DNA of 64,000 bases from the NCBI GenBank assembly GCA_902764825.1, contig CACWXL010000001.1, positions 372,001 through 436,000 of the forward strand, in the 5' to 3' direction. Both the position numbers and the translations under genes were made by a program. The notes below the pieces were generated by a model. The model searched no databases and was not told the origin of the DNA. It saw only the letters and a list, made by a program, of their open reading frames with translations. Source of the DNA: Oscillospiraceae bacterium. Lineage in GTDB: Bacteria; Bacillota; Clostridia; Saccharofermentanales; Saccharofermentanaceae. Of this stretch, positions 15,892 to 24,374 are shown in pieces; the first letter of the stretch is position 1, and each line of letters starts with the position of its first letter.

Positions 15892-18300
15892 TTAATCGTC
15901 ACTCTCACTGCTCGGCAGGAATTCCATAACGTCATCGCTGGGCGAGAATTCGGTCACGCCGTCATCTTCGGAATTCAAATCAGACTTGGGTATGACTGAA
16001 CGGATAACTGCCGTAACAACTTCATATTCTTCCATCAGCATATTGTGCTCAGTCTTTATCGTCCCGCTGTCAACGGCATTGGCAGCTGCTTCGAGCTTGG
16101 CAGCACGGAGGGACAGAGCCGATGCACCGATCATCTTTGATGAGCTCTTAAGCGCATGAACATAGATGGAATAGTCATGCCAGTTCTCATTCTCGTAGCT
16201 CTTCTGCAGGTTGTGCGACTTTTCGAGCTCACCATATGCATATTCGGCAAGAAGCGAACGGTACAGAGCCTCATCTTCCTGGCAGTACTTAAGGCCGGCC
16301 TTAGGCTCGATACCGACAGAGCGCAGGATCGTAAATGCATCCTCTGACGTGCCCTCTTCGATCGTGGACATCACAGGCTCATCCTTGACCCGCTCGACCT
16401 TATCATCAGGCAGGTACTTCATTATCATCTTCTCAAGCGCATAATTGTCGATAGGCTTGGTAAGATAATCGGAGAAGCCCTCAGAAAGGTATCTTTCTTT
16501 CGCACCTATAACGGCATCGGCCGTAAGGCAGATCACAGGGACGTCATTACTTAAGCTGTTCTCATCATCACGGATCTTGTGGAACGCTTCGGTTCCGTCC
16601 ATCTCAGGCATGCGCTGATCCATGAAGATTATGTCGTACCTGGTCTTAGCAGCCATATTGACGGCATCCGCGCCGGATGTGGCTGTATCGATCTTCATCC
16701 TGGTATTCTTCAGGAGATTGACCGCAACAGTAAGATTGATCCTCGTGTCGTCGACGATAAGGATAGTAGCCTCAGGCGCCCTGAAAGACTCCTTATACGG
16801 CCTGTCACCGGGCAGATGTTCCTTGAGGCGCGCCTGGAAATCACCGATAGGTTCTTCAGAAGCAACGGTCTGAGGGATCGTAACGGTAAAGATGGAACCC
16901 TTTCCGTATTCACTCTCGACTTCGATGGTACCGTTCATGAGATCGATAAGGCTCTTGGTGATCGCTAATCCTAAGCCGGTGCCTTCGATAGTGTTGTTGC
17001 GCTCCATTTCGAGCCTTTCGAACTTCTTGAAAAGCATATCCCTGTCTTCAGGCTTGATGCCGATTCCGGTATCCCAGACGGTGATGACAAGGTTGATCTT
17101 CCCTTCTTCTGTCTTCTTGCCGCGGATCTTAAGGCTGACAGAGCCCTTGTCCGTAAACTTGACGGCGTTATTCAGAAGATTCGTGAATATCTGACGGATC
17201 CTTACCTCATCACCTGACAGTTCATCAGGGATAGAAGGATCGACTTCGACGGTAAACTTAAGGCCCTTATCCTGCGCCTTAAAAAGGATCATGTTGTTGA
17301 TATCGTTAATGAGCGAGCTTAACTGGTAAGGCGCTTCCAGAAGGTCCATGCGCCCGGCTTCGATCTTGGAGAAATCGAGGATATCGTTAACGATGGCAAG
17401 AAGGTTATGTCCGGCCTTCTTAACATCGCCTGCGTAAACGCTGATGTTCTCCAGAGAATCCTTAACGAGCAGAGGATCGCTCGCCGCAAGATCCATCGCC
17501 CTGTGGTTCTCACGGATTATCATCTCATTCATGCCCAATACGGCATTGATGGGGGTTCTGATCTCATGGGACATGTTCGCCAGGAAGTCACTCTTCGCAT
17601 TATTGGCGCTCTCAGCCCTTACCTTCTCCTCCAAAAGCTCACCCTGAGCCTTAACATAAGGTCTTACGGTAAGAAGCGCCAGGACAGCACCGACCATGAG
17701 CGAAATAACAAGGATTATCACATACCCGATCACCGTGGATCTGGTCTGAGCCGAGAGCTGGTCTTCAAACCAGCTTACGGAGAAGTCAACTGCGATAATG
17801 CCGGACACATTGCCCTGCGCGTCAAATACAGGGCTGTACGCACTGTAGAACTCGCCCCACTTATCCGTATAAGGGGTCTCGTCCACGGCAGCTCTGCCCT
17901 TTGCGGCACTTGAAAGCGCTATGGTGTATTCGACACTATCGCCGTAGCTGGCAGGATCTACAAGGTCTAAGTCCATCGTGAAGATAAAGCTGTCAGGACC
18001 GGCTTCCTTGATACAGTAAACATATTCAAGCTCTACATTGTCCCTGAAGACCGCAAGAGTGTTATAGATCTTGTTGTAATTGTCATCGCCTATGGCATCT
18101 TCCGTGAGATACTTCATGTCTTCGCCGCTGACAGAACCTGCAGCACAGTTGGCGATGTCGAGCATACGCTGCTGGATGGCCTTGCGGATACCTACTCTGG
18201 ATCTGTAGATCGAGACTGCGCAGAAAAAGATACTGGAGATGAGCAGAATGAACTCTACCATAAGAATGATCTTGGAAGACAGGCTGTGCTTTGATAACAC
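15892..18300 (-). CDS. Hybrid sensor histidine kinase with receiver and Hpt domains
   Basis: 802 residues. Membrane helix at ~10-31, an extracytoplasmic sensor (~32-188, PDC/Cache-like, with YVYCIKEAGPDSFIFTMD), second helix at ~190-212, HisKA with phospho-His 245 (FLANMSHEIRTPINAVLG), HATPase_c with N, G1 (DTGIGI) and G2 (GTGLGLAI) boxes, a receiver (ILIVDDTRIN ... IIFMDQRMPEMDG) and a C-terminal Hpt domain (YVHALKSSSKMIGA). All steps of a phosphorelay are in one chain. Start is GTG at 18300 with GGAGGGG 8 nt upstream. No cognate DNA-binding regulator is adjacent. The ligand is unknown. Confidence 0.95.
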   Translation of the reverse strand: MLSKHSLSSKIILMVEFILLISSIFFCAVSIYRSRVGIRKAIQQRMLDIANCAAGSVSGEDMKYLTEDAIGDDNYNKIYNTLAVFRDNVELEYVYCIKEAGPDSFIFTMDLDLVDPASYGDSVEYTIALSSAAKGRAAVDETPYTDKWGEFYSAYSPVFDAQGNVSGIIAVDFSVSWFEDQLSAQTRSTVIGYVIILVISLMVGAVLALLTVRPYVKAQGELLEEKVRAESANNAKSDFLANMSHEIRTPINAVLGMNEMIIRENHRAMDLAASDPLLVKDSLENISVYAGDVKKAGHNLLAIVNDILDFSKIEAGRMDLLEAPYQLSSLINDINNMILFKAQDKGLKFTVEVDPSIPDELSGDEVRIRQIFTNLLNNAVKFTDKGSVSLKIRGKKTEEGKINLVITVWDTGIGIKPEDRDMLFKKFERLEMERNNTIEGTGLGLAITKSLIDLMNGTIEVESEYGKGSIFTVTIPQTVASEEPIGDFQARLKEHLPGDRPYKESFRAPEATILIVDDTRINLTVAVNLLKNTRMKIDTATSGADAVNMAAKTRYDIIFMDQRMPEMDGTEAFHKIRDDENSLSNDVPVICLTADAVIGAKERYLSEGFSDYLTKPIDNYALEKMIMKYLPDDKVERVKDEPVMSTIEEGTSEDAFTILRSVGIEPKAGLKYCQEDEALYRSLLAEYAYGELEKSHNLQKSYENENWHDYSIYVHALKSSSKMIGASALSLRAAKLEAAANAVDSGTIKTEHNMLMEEYEVVTAVIRSVIPKSDLNSEDDGVTEFSPSDDVMEFLPSSESDD

Positions 18301-18337
18301 GGTGCATTCCCCTCCGTTTCTGCGGTTTTATAACTGA

Positions 18338-18365
18338 ATTATACTATCTAATAAGATACAGTAAA
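18338..18365 (-). promoter_or_regulatory. Putative promoter of the hybrid kinase
   Basis: Minus strand: -35 TTTACT (18360-18365), 16-nt spacer, -10 TATAAT (18338-18343), about 38 nt before the GTG start. The -10 is perfect and the -35 is a 4 of 6 match. Confidence 0.5.
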
Positions 18366-18410
18366 ATCAATGATTTATGAGGTTTGAATCCCACGAGTCC
18401 GGGTGCCGGA

Positions 18411-18447
18411 AATGTTGCTTTCTGTGTCCGCCGAGAAGGCAACAAAT
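18411..18447 (+). repeat. Dispersed hairpin repeat, copy 2
   Basis: ATGTTGCTTTCT...AGAAGGCAACA forms an imperfect hairpin very like the one at 2481-2520, with the following CTTAACGGT also shared. It sits in the 309-base gap between the kinase and the ferredoxin gene. Confidence 0.55.
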
Positions 18448-18453
18448 CCTTAA

Positions 18454-18519
18454 CGGTGTGGTCCGCCTCCATCTGCGGTGTGGTCCGCCTCCATCTGCGG
18501 TGTGGTCAGCCTCCACCGT
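18454..18519 (+). repeat. 22-bp tandem repeat, about 2.7 copies
   Basis: Units at 18454-18475 and 18476-18497 are identical (CGGTGTGGTCCGCCTCCATC plus TG). The third, 18498-18519, starts the same way but diverges after GGTC. No spacers separate the units. Together with the hairpin and a terminator it fills the gap 18301-18608, in which I see no gene. Confidence 0.9.
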
Positions 18520-18544
18520 GATGCAACACTCCTAGACAAACACA

Positions 18545-18580
18545 CAACAAAAAGAGGTCACCCCAATGGGATGACCTCCG
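18545..18580 (-). terminator. Intrinsic terminator of the ferredoxin gene
   Basis: Minus strand: GAGGTCA(T)CCC-ATT-GGGGTGACCTC followed by TTTTTGTTG, about 29 nt after the ferredoxin stop. Confidence 0.88.
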
Positions 18581-18608
18581 TAATCTGCTTATCGATTATA
18601 ACTTACGA

Positions 18609-18779
18609 TTAGCCTTCAGCGATAGCACCTGTAGGGCAGGAAGCTTCGCAAGCGCCGCAGGATACGCAAACATCGGGATCGATATTGTACTGTGTATCGC
18701 CCTGGGAAATAGCTCCAACGGGGCATCCGTCAGCGCAAGTACCGCAAGATACGCAAGCGTCAGAAATTACATATGCCAT
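18609..18779 (-). CDS. 2[4Fe-4S] ferredoxin, clostridial type
   Basis: 56 residues with two perfect cluster motifs: CVSCGTCADGCPVGAI and CVSCGACEASCPTGAI (CxxCxxCxxxCP twice). Length and spacing are those of the classic clostridial ferredoxin that carries electrons for hydrogenase, pyruvate:ferredoxin oxidoreductase and similar enzymes in strict anaerobes. AGGAGG lies 9 nt before the ATG. It stands alone with its own terminator. Confidence 0.97.
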   Translation of the reverse strand: MAYVISDACVSCGTCADGCPVGAISQGDTQYNIDPDVCVSCGACEASCPTGAIAEG

Positions 18780-18847
18780 AAATAATATCCTCCTATTCAG
18801 ATAATGAGATGATTATTCCATAAAACCCAAAATACAACAAGTATAAG

Positions 18848-18876
18848 AAAGGGTGTTTGTCAAAAAACACCCTTTT
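18848..18876 (-). terminator. Probable terminator of the folate-tmk-ricT operon
   Basis: An 11-bp perfect stem AAAGGGTGTTT / AAACACCCTTT with a 6-nt loop, 45 nt past the ricT stop on the minus strand. The following T-tract is poor (CTTATAC), so strength is uncertain; it could also work on the plus strand. Confidence 0.55.
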
Positions 18877-18920
18877 CTGCCACTTTTTATGACCTTAAAA
18901 ATCGACATCGGTCGGAAACC

Positions 18921-19811
18921 TTAACCTTCGTCACCGTCCATGTCGCTGTATGCCCCGTTCATGTCGGGATAATCGTTGAAATCATTCTTATTGGAGTTAT
19001 GTCTGACCATATCGCCGTTCAGATCCTCAAGATCAGCCCATGAGAACTTCTCGATCTCAGTCTCGCTCTCGGATACGAACTTGATGTTCAGTGTCTCTTC
19101 TATGTAGTTAACGTCAGTGACCTGTCCCATTCCGCGGGGTGTCCTTACTCTGGCACCGGGCTCGGGAAGCCTTCTGTGTGCATCGTCATAAGCTTCCTTC
19201 TCAAACTGGAGGCAGCACATGAGCCTTCCGCAGGCACCGTTGAGCTTGCCCGGGTTAAGAGATAAGCCCTGCGATCTTGCAAGCTTCAAGTTGACGGGCG
19301 CAAAACGGTTAAGGAATGAGCAGCAGCAGAGCTCTCTTCCGCACATTCCGATTCCGCCTACAAGCTTTGCCTGGTCTCTCGACCCGATCTGACGGAGCTC
19401 GATCCTGGTGCGGAATGTGTAAGCCAGATCCTTTACGAGCTCTCTGAAGTCTACTCTGCCGTCAGCCGTGAAATAGAATGTCAGCTTCTTCATGTCGAAG
19501 GTATATTCACAGTCAACAAGGTTCATTTCTATAGAGCGTGCGGCTATGAGCTCCTTGCATTTGAAGAATGCGTCCTTCTCTTTGGCGCAGATATCGTAAT
19601 ACTTCTCGAGTTCCTTCTCGCTTGCGATACGCTTGATATAAGGGATATCTTCGGCAGTATCCTCGGAATAAGGTTCCTGCGCTACAAAAGCGATCTCTTC
19701 GCCTGTCTCGAGTTCCACCATGACCGCGTCGCCCAGTGTGAGCGAATAGCCGTCACAGCGGAATCTCAGCGTGACGCCGGCATCTCTTGTTCTTAAGTTT
19801 ACGATCTTCAT
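18921..19811 (-). CDS. ricT: PSP1-domain protein RicT (YaaT)
   Basis: 296 residues. The PSP1 region is unmistakable: ELRQIGSRDQAKLVGGIG, CGRELCCCSFLNRFAPV and NGACGRLMCCLQFE. In B. subtilis RicT (YaaT) joins RicA and RicF in the Y-complex that carries [4Fe-4S] clusters and promotes RNase Y-dependent mRNA maturation and phosphorelay; the conserved cysteines here fit cluster binding. The start ATG overlaps the holB stop (ATGA). The last ~35 residues are an acidic Asp/Asn-rich tail. tmk-holB-ricT order matches B. subtilis. Confidence 0.93.
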   Translation of the reverse strand: MKIVNLRTRDAGVTLRFRCDGYSLTLGDAVMVELETGEEIAFVAQEPYSEDTAEDIPYIKRIASEKELEKYYDICAKEKDAFFKCKELIAARSIEMNLVDCEYTFDMKKLTFYFTADGRVDFRELVKDLAYTFRTRIELRQIGSRDQAKLVGGIGMCGRELCCCSFLNRFAPVNLKLARSQGLSLNPGKLNGACGRLMCCLQFEKEAYDDAHRRLPEPGARVRTPRGMGQVTDVNYIEETLNIKFVSESETEIEKFSWADLEDLNGDMVRHNSNKNDFNDYPDMNGAYSDMDGDEG

Positions 19812-20818
19812 TTTTTTAGCTCCTCATGTATTCGAAGAAGCATGGCGGATGCGGAGGAATCGAAATTCGAATTGACCTCCAGAGCCCTTAAGAAGGTATT
19901 GACCGCCTCAGTGCATCTTCCCAGTTTAAGTGTTGTTATATGTTTGTTCGAGGCAACGAAATTCTCTATTGCCTCCCTGTCTGCTTCGTTATTGATCTTG
20001 CGGCAATCAGGATAATTGCTGAGCCTTGCGACATCGTCAAGAAATAAAAGGATCGCGGAAGCTGCGATCTTCGCATCATCCTTGAAGCCCGTTAAGACGT
20101 CAACATAGTCTTCGAGCACATCGATATATGACGCCGTTGGCATGCCGATCATTATGCTGTTGATCTCATGCCTGATGCTTACGCCTGAGTCCTCCCTGGC
20201 AAGGCTTATGGCCTTCCCCGGTATCCTGCCGCTGTTATATACGGCCGCCTTGACCTTGGAATCCTCAAGATCAGGGCAGTTGGCCTTTACTATCTGTTCC
20301 AGTTCCTCCTCGGAATACGGATCTAACTTTATCTCCGTTACTCTGGACATGACCGTATCAAGGACAGCATCGGTATTCGAACTTGTAAGGATGAATACCA
20401 CGTCTTTCTTGGGTTCCTCGAGCGATTTAAGAAGAGCGTTCTGGCTCTCTACGCCCAGATAATCGAAATCTATTATGAATGTCTTAGTCCTTGCAAACTG
20501 CGGCTTTAAGTAAGATTCCGCAACGACATTGTCCTTGATGAAATCGACTTTTACATTCTTGGTATCCGCGGGCTCATAGACTCTGGTGATGTCAGGTGTC
20601 GTGAAGTTATCGAAATACCTGCAGTTGGAACATACTCCGCAGGCGCCGTCCGGGCCTGCATCAGAGCACATAAGAGCCTTTGCGAATTCTTCTGCGATGA
20701 GCCTTTTGCCCATACCGGCAGGACCTGAAAGCATGTATGCTCCGCTGCCTCTTCTCTGAGCTTCGGCAGCTAATCTGAGCTTTATCTGCTTCTGTCCTGT
20801 GATATTCGAAAAAGCCAT
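19808..20818 (-). CDS. holB: DNA polymerase III subunit delta'
   Basis: 336 residues. An AAA+ clamp-loader subunit: N-terminal GPAGMGKRLIAEEFAKAL (Walker A with Arg in place of the usual Thr/Ser), a zinc module with CSDAGPDGACGVCSNC, the sensor-1 and SRC-type region LLKSLEEPKKDVVFILTSS, and the C-terminal collar. Delta' normally does not need to hydrolyse ATP, so the altered Walker A is not surprising. It opens and loads the beta clamp at replication forks. The start overlaps the tmk stop (TGATG). Confidence 0.92.
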   Translation of the reverse strand: MAFSNITGQKQIKLRLAAEAQRRGSGAYMLSGPAGMGKRLIAEEFAKALMCSDAGPDGACGVCSNCRYFDNFTTPDITRVYEPADTKNVKVDFIKDNVVAESYLKPQFARTKTFIIDFDYLGVESQNALLKSLEEPKKDVVFILTSSNTDAVLDTVMSRVTEIKLDPYSEEELEQIVKANCPDLEDSKVKAAVYNSGRIPGKAISLAREDSGVSIRHEINSIMIGMPTASYIDVLEDYVDVLTGFKDDAKIAASAILLFLDDVARLSNYPDCRKINNEADREAIENFVASNKHITTLKLGRCTEAVNTFLRALEVNSNFDSSASAMLLRIHEELKK

Positions 20819-21438
20819 CAGATCTTCCCTTCCAACGATCCCTTCACCACTTCAAAGATCTCATCTATTCCCCTGGAAGCATCGATCGTGATCACACGAC
20901 CTTCGGAAGACTTGGCGAGCTCGAGATAGCCCCGTCTTACATCTTCTTGGAACTTGAGTCCGGCAAGCTCGATCCTGTCGGATGCTTCGCCTCTCTTGCC
21001 TCTTCTCTCCAATGCTTCTTCGGCACTGATATCAAAGAAGAAAGTGACATCGGGCTTAAGACCGCCTGTGGCAGCCATGTTAAGGCCTGCTACAAAGTCC
21101 ATGCCCATGCCTCTGGCCATTCCCTGATATGCAGATGACGAATCAAAGAACCTGTCGCATAGAACGATCTTACCTTCTTCTAACGCGGGCTTTATAACTT
21201 CATCCGTTATCTGGGCTCTTGCAGCCTCAAATAAGAGAAGCTCGGTCCTTGCCGTCATCTGGGTATTCTTCTTGTCAAGAAGGATCTCCCTTATACGCTC
21301 GCCGATAACGGTTCCGCCGGGTTCCCTGACGAAAATGAAGTTCTTGTTATTTGCCTTAAGATAATCCTTAAGGAGCTCGCACTGCGTGCTCTTGCCGCAC
21401 CCGTCAATGCCTTCGAAAGTTATAAATATACCCTTCAT
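20818..21438 (-). CDS. tmk: Thymidylate kinase
   Basis: 206 residues, the normal size. P-loop FEGIDGCGKSTQ, DR(F/Y) motif LCDRFFDSSSAYQG and a lid region EALERRGKRG. It phosphorylates dTMP to dTDP. It lies 2 nt after the stop of the Arg/Asn/Gln-rich gene and has only a weak ribosome site, suggesting coupling. It is followed directly by holB, the usual Firmicutes order. Confidence 0.97.
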   Translation of the reverse strand: MKGIFITFEGIDGCGKSTQCELLKDYLKANNKNFIFVREPGGTVIGERIREILLDKKNTQMTARTELLLFEAARAQITDEVIKPALEEGKIVLCDRFFDSSSAYQGMARGMGMDFVAGLNMAATGGLKPDVTFFFDISAEEALERRGKRGEASDRIELAGLKFQEDVRRGYLELAKSSEGRVITIDASRGIDEIFEVVKGSLEGKI

Positions 21439-21440
21439 GA

Positions 21441-21953
21441 TCAGTTGAGATTGATATTCTTGAGCGACGCGATCTCAAGATAGATCTCCTTGGTTATTCT
21501 GGCATTGTCGCTTCTGATATCTTCGATGGTCTCAACCTTCTTGACGTTCTTGGCGACTTCGGCGTCTAATTCTCTTGAGCGCTTATTCTTGGGCTTGCGC
21601 TCACCGTTGAACTGCTGTCTCTTCTCAGAGCCCTGGTTCTGCTCGCGCTTATTGAACTTGTTGTTATTGTTCTTATCGCGGTTATTCTGTCTGTCGGAAT
21701 TACGCTCGCGGTTCTGATTCTGGTTCTGGCCCTGGTTCTGATTCCTGCCTTCAGTCTGAACCTCAGCGTTATCGCCCTTCTTGTCATATCCGCCCTGTCT
21801 GGGACCGTTATTCCTTCTTCTGCGGTTACGGTTGTAGTTGTTCCTGCGTCCGTCCTGCTTCGCAGGGTCGAATTTCTGGCGCTTTTCTCTGTTCTGGTCG
21901 CCGCTTCTGTTGTCCTGCTGCGGTACAAATGCGCCCGAATTGTTTTCTGACAT
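21441..21953 (-). CDS. Arg/Asn/Gln-rich disordered protein with helical C-terminus
   Basis: The ATG at 21953 (170 residues) has GGAGG 5 nt upstream; a frame from 21965 does not. Residues ~10-125 are low-complexity, made of Asn, Gln, Arg, Lys, Asp and Gly with QGQNQNQNRE-like repeats and NRNRRRRNN. The last ~45 residues (AEVAKNVKKVETIEDIRSDN onward) look like an ordered helical segment ending ASLKNINLN. The composition resembles disordered RNA-binding tails. It occupies the place just upstream of tmk. Function unknown. Confidence 0.82.
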   Translation of the reverse strand: MSENNSGAFVPQQDNRSGDQNREKRQKFDPAKQDGRRNNYNRNRRRRNNGPRQGGYDKKGDNAEVQTEGRNQNQGQNQNQNRERNSDRQNNRDKNNNNKFNKREQNQGSEKRQQFNGERKPKNKRSRELDAEVAKNVKKVETIEDIRSDNARITKEIYLEIASLKNINLN

Positions 21954-22014
21954 AAATTCCTCCATCTTTCTAAATGACGTGCCTAATTATAAACTTTGAT
22001 ACCTGATAACTCAA

Positions 22015-22827
22015 TTATCCGCGCTTCCGATAAAGGGACACTTCTTTATCGTCAGGGTGATCCTGTCCCACATCCTTAAGTTCTCTTAAGGGGACCGTTA
22101 CAAATGACCTGAGATACCACCTGGGATGCGGGATCGTAAGTTCAGGCTTCATTATTACCTTGTCCCCGTAGAAGATGATGTCTATATCTATCGTTCTCGG
22201 GCCCCAGTGGACATCTCTTTTCCTTAGAAGATCATTCTCGATCACGTGGATCTTATCCAGGAGCTCGAAAGGTCCGATATCCGTGTAGAAACCTACGCAT
22301 GTGTTAAGAAAATAAGGCTGGTCCTCAAGGCCTACGGGCTCTGTCTCATAGATCGAAGCCTGCTTAAATCCTTCAACGCCGGGCAATGTTTTCAGAGCTT
22401 CTTCTGCTGCAAGGATATTCTCCTCGCGGTTGCCTAAGTTGCTTCCCAGAGACAGGATGACGAATTCCTTTTTATTCCTCTCAATGGTTACTTCCATCGT
22501 CTCGAAAATGCCCTTTACCGGTGCTTCGGGCTTAGATACGGTAACGATGACCTTCTCAATGCGGCTGTCGGATTTAAGGACTCCGTCCGCGATCTTCTGT
22601 GCAAGATGTTCGATAAGATCGCCCGTATCGGAAGTAACGATCTCCTTTACAACTTCATAGATCTTGGAATAGTCTGCGGTATCGGCAAGATCATCAGTAT
22701 AGCAGCCCTTGATCCTGTCCATGAAGATGTCCAGTGAAACGATGAACTTCTGGCCGTCCTTCTTTTCGAAATCAAGACAGCCGGTATGTCCTTCAAATTC
22801 CATTCTCGAGAGCGTTATCTTATCCAA
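22015..22827 (-). CDS. Fused dihydroneopterin aldolase / HPPK
   Basis: About 270 residues. The first ~115 are a FolB domain (LDKITLSRMEFEGHTG ... IEHLAQKIADGVL ... KVIVTVSKPEAPVKG), the rest a FolK domain (VILSLGSNLGNREENILAAE ... DQPYFLNTCVGFYT ... WGPRTIDIDIIFYG ... IPHPRWYLRSFV). Together they convert dihydroneopterin to 6-hydroxymethyl-dihydropterin and pyrophosphorylate it. I place the start at TTG 22827 because AAAGGA is 8 nt upstream and the protein then begins at the normal FolB N-terminus, 13 nt after folP; a longer frame to 22875 would overlap folP. Upstream folP and folE complete the pathway. Confidence 0.93.
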   Translation of the reverse strand: MDKITLSRMEFEGHTGCLDFEKKDGQKFIVSLDIFMDRIKGCYTDDLADTADYSKIYEVVKEIVTSDTGDLIEHLAQKIADGVLKSDSRIEKVIVTVSKPEAPVKGIFETMEVTIERNKKEFVILSLGSNLGNREENILAAEEALKTLPGVEGFKQASIYETEPVGLEDQPYFLNTCVGFYTDIGPFELLDKIHVIENDLLRKRDVHWGPRTIDIDIIFYGDKVIMKPELTIPHPRWYLRSFVTVPLRELKDVGQDHPDDKEVSLYRKRG

Positions 22828-22840
22828 ATCATTATTCCTT

Positions 22841-23719
22841 TCACATATTCGCGAATGCGTAGAATGTCTCGTCAAAGCTCTTCAGAGCCATCCTCGTTGC
22901 TGCAACATTATGGACTCTTACCATCGAAGCACCGACTGATGCGGCCGTGAACGAAAGGCCTGCAGTAGCATAATCGAGCTGGGCTTCGCCTGCCGAATCA
23001 CCGCCCGCAAAGAGCCTTGCATATCTTTTCCTTGAAGCGGCATAAAGAACCGGGTGCCTGCCCTGCATGCCCAAAGAGAGCAATGAGGCGCTGAGCTCCG
23101 CGTCCTGGATCCTCGTTGTTCCGAAGCCGATTCCGGGATCAGTCATTATCATGTTGTCGGCAATGCCTGCTTTCCTTGCGATCTCAATGCTCTCGGTAAG
23201 CTCTCTTACGGCTCTCCTGCTGATCGTCTCGATGTAAGGGAACGGATCGCCCTTAGTCCTTGCGTTAAACATCAGGATGCAGCCTGCACCATTGTCACCG
23301 ACTGTCTTGGCCATGTCAGGATCTCCGAGAAAACCGGTGATGTCATTTATTATGTCGGCACCTGCGGTTATTGCGGCAGCTGCCGTTACTGACTTGAAAG
23401 TATCTACAGAGAGCGGAGTGTCGAAGCGGCTCCTTATGGCTTCCAAAGAAGGCATGAGCCTCTCCATCTCCTCTTCAGCCGTGACAGGAACAGCGTTGGG
23501 GCCTGTTGCCTCGGCACCGATGTCGATGCAGTCAGCACCTTCACGGATCATCCTCGCGCACTGGTCTACGGCAGCATCAACGTCGGTATATCTTCCGCCG
23601 TCGGAGAATGAATCAGGCGTAAGATTTAAGATGCCCATGATGAGCGTCTTCTTGCCGAACTCGAGCGTCCTCGCACCGCACTTATATATTCCTGTGAATC
23701 TTCCGTCAGTTGAATTCAT
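22841..23719 (-). CDS. folP: Dihydropteroate synthase
   Basis: 292 residues. Signature MGILNLTPDSFSDGGRYTD, then DIGAEATGPNA (normally DIGGESTRPG; here with substitutions), DIINDITGFLGD, DPGIGFG and a C-terminal VRVHNV (usually RVHDV). It joins p-aminobenzoate to the pterin. The DIGAEATGPNA segment is a slightly unusual variant of the substrate loop. It lies between folE and the folB-folK fusion in one operon with short gaps. Confidence 0.95.
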   Translation of the reverse strand: MNSTDGRFTGIYKCGARTLEFGKKTLIMGILNLTPDSFSDGGRYTDVDAAVDQCARMIREGADCIDIGAEATGPNAVPVTAEEEMERLMPSLEAIRSRFDTPLSVDTFKSVTAAAAITAGADIINDITGFLGDPDMAKTVGDNGAGCILMFNARTKGDPFPYIETISRRAVRELTESIEIARKAGIADNMIMTDPGIGFGTTRIQDAELSASLLSLGMQGRHPVLYAASRKRYARLFAGGDSAGEAQLDYATAGLSFTAASVGASMVRVHNVAATRMALKSFDETFYAFANM

Positions 23720-23733
23720 CTTGCGTCTCTCTT

Positions 23734-24357
23734 TTAGATTCCCGCACGCTGTCTGTTGATGAGTGCGAGAGCTTCGTTTCTGGTCCTGATGTCGGATCTG
23801 CAGCCGCCTCTCATCGCGGAAGTGACTGTCTTCGAACCCGGCTTTCTGATGCCCCTCATGGTCATGCAGAGGTGCTCAGCTTCAAGAACGACGCATACTG
23901 ATCTTGCATCTACGGCCTTCTCGATGGCATCGGCGATCTCGGATGTGAGCTTCTCCTGGAGCTGGGGCTTTCTCGATAATGTATCGACGATCCTTGCGAC
24001 CTTGGAAAGACCGAAGATCTTGCCGTCCTTCGGGATATAGACTACGTGAGCCTTGCCGTGGAAAGGAAGAAGGTGATGCTCGCACATCGAATAGAACGGG
24101 ATATCACCTATGAGGATCATCTCATCGTTGCCCTCACCGTGGAAGGTCTTGATGTCCTTATTGATGTCTCTGTGAAGTCCTGCGAAGACTTCCGCATACA
24201 TCCTTGCGACTCTCTGGGGTGTCTCAAGAAGGCCTTCCCTGTCCGGATCTTCACCGATAGCTTCGAGGATATCTCTTACGGCATTCTCGATCTTCGGGAG
24301 ATCCATATTCTGACGGCTCTCCTCAGGGATCGAATTGTCATTTGCGTAATCGTACAT
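23734..24357 (-). CDS. folE: GTP cyclohydrolase I
   Basis: 207 residues, full length. Zinc and active-site motifs: [39 protein letters not shown] and [19 protein letters not shown]. It opens the GTP ring to form dihydroneopterin triphosphate, the first folate step. AAGGAG lies 7 nt before the ATG. It heads the folate genes, 17 nt after an AraC-type regulator. Confidence 0.97.
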   Translation of the reverse strand: MYDYANDNSIPEESRQNMDLPKIENAVRDILEAIGEDPDREGLLETPQRVARMYAEVFAGLHRDINKDIKTFHGEGNDEMILIGDIPFYSMCEHHLLPFHGKAHVVYIPKDGKIFGLSKVARIVDTLSRKPQLQEKLTSEIADAIEKAVDARSVCVVLEAEHLCMTMRGIRKPGSKTVTSAMRGGCRSDIRTRNEALALINRQRAGI

Positions 24358-24374
24358 TTATCTCTCCTTCGTTC

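Noticed and set aside
18454..18519. A CRISPR array
   Set aside because: The 22-bp units are directly joined with no spacers, and no cas genes are near.
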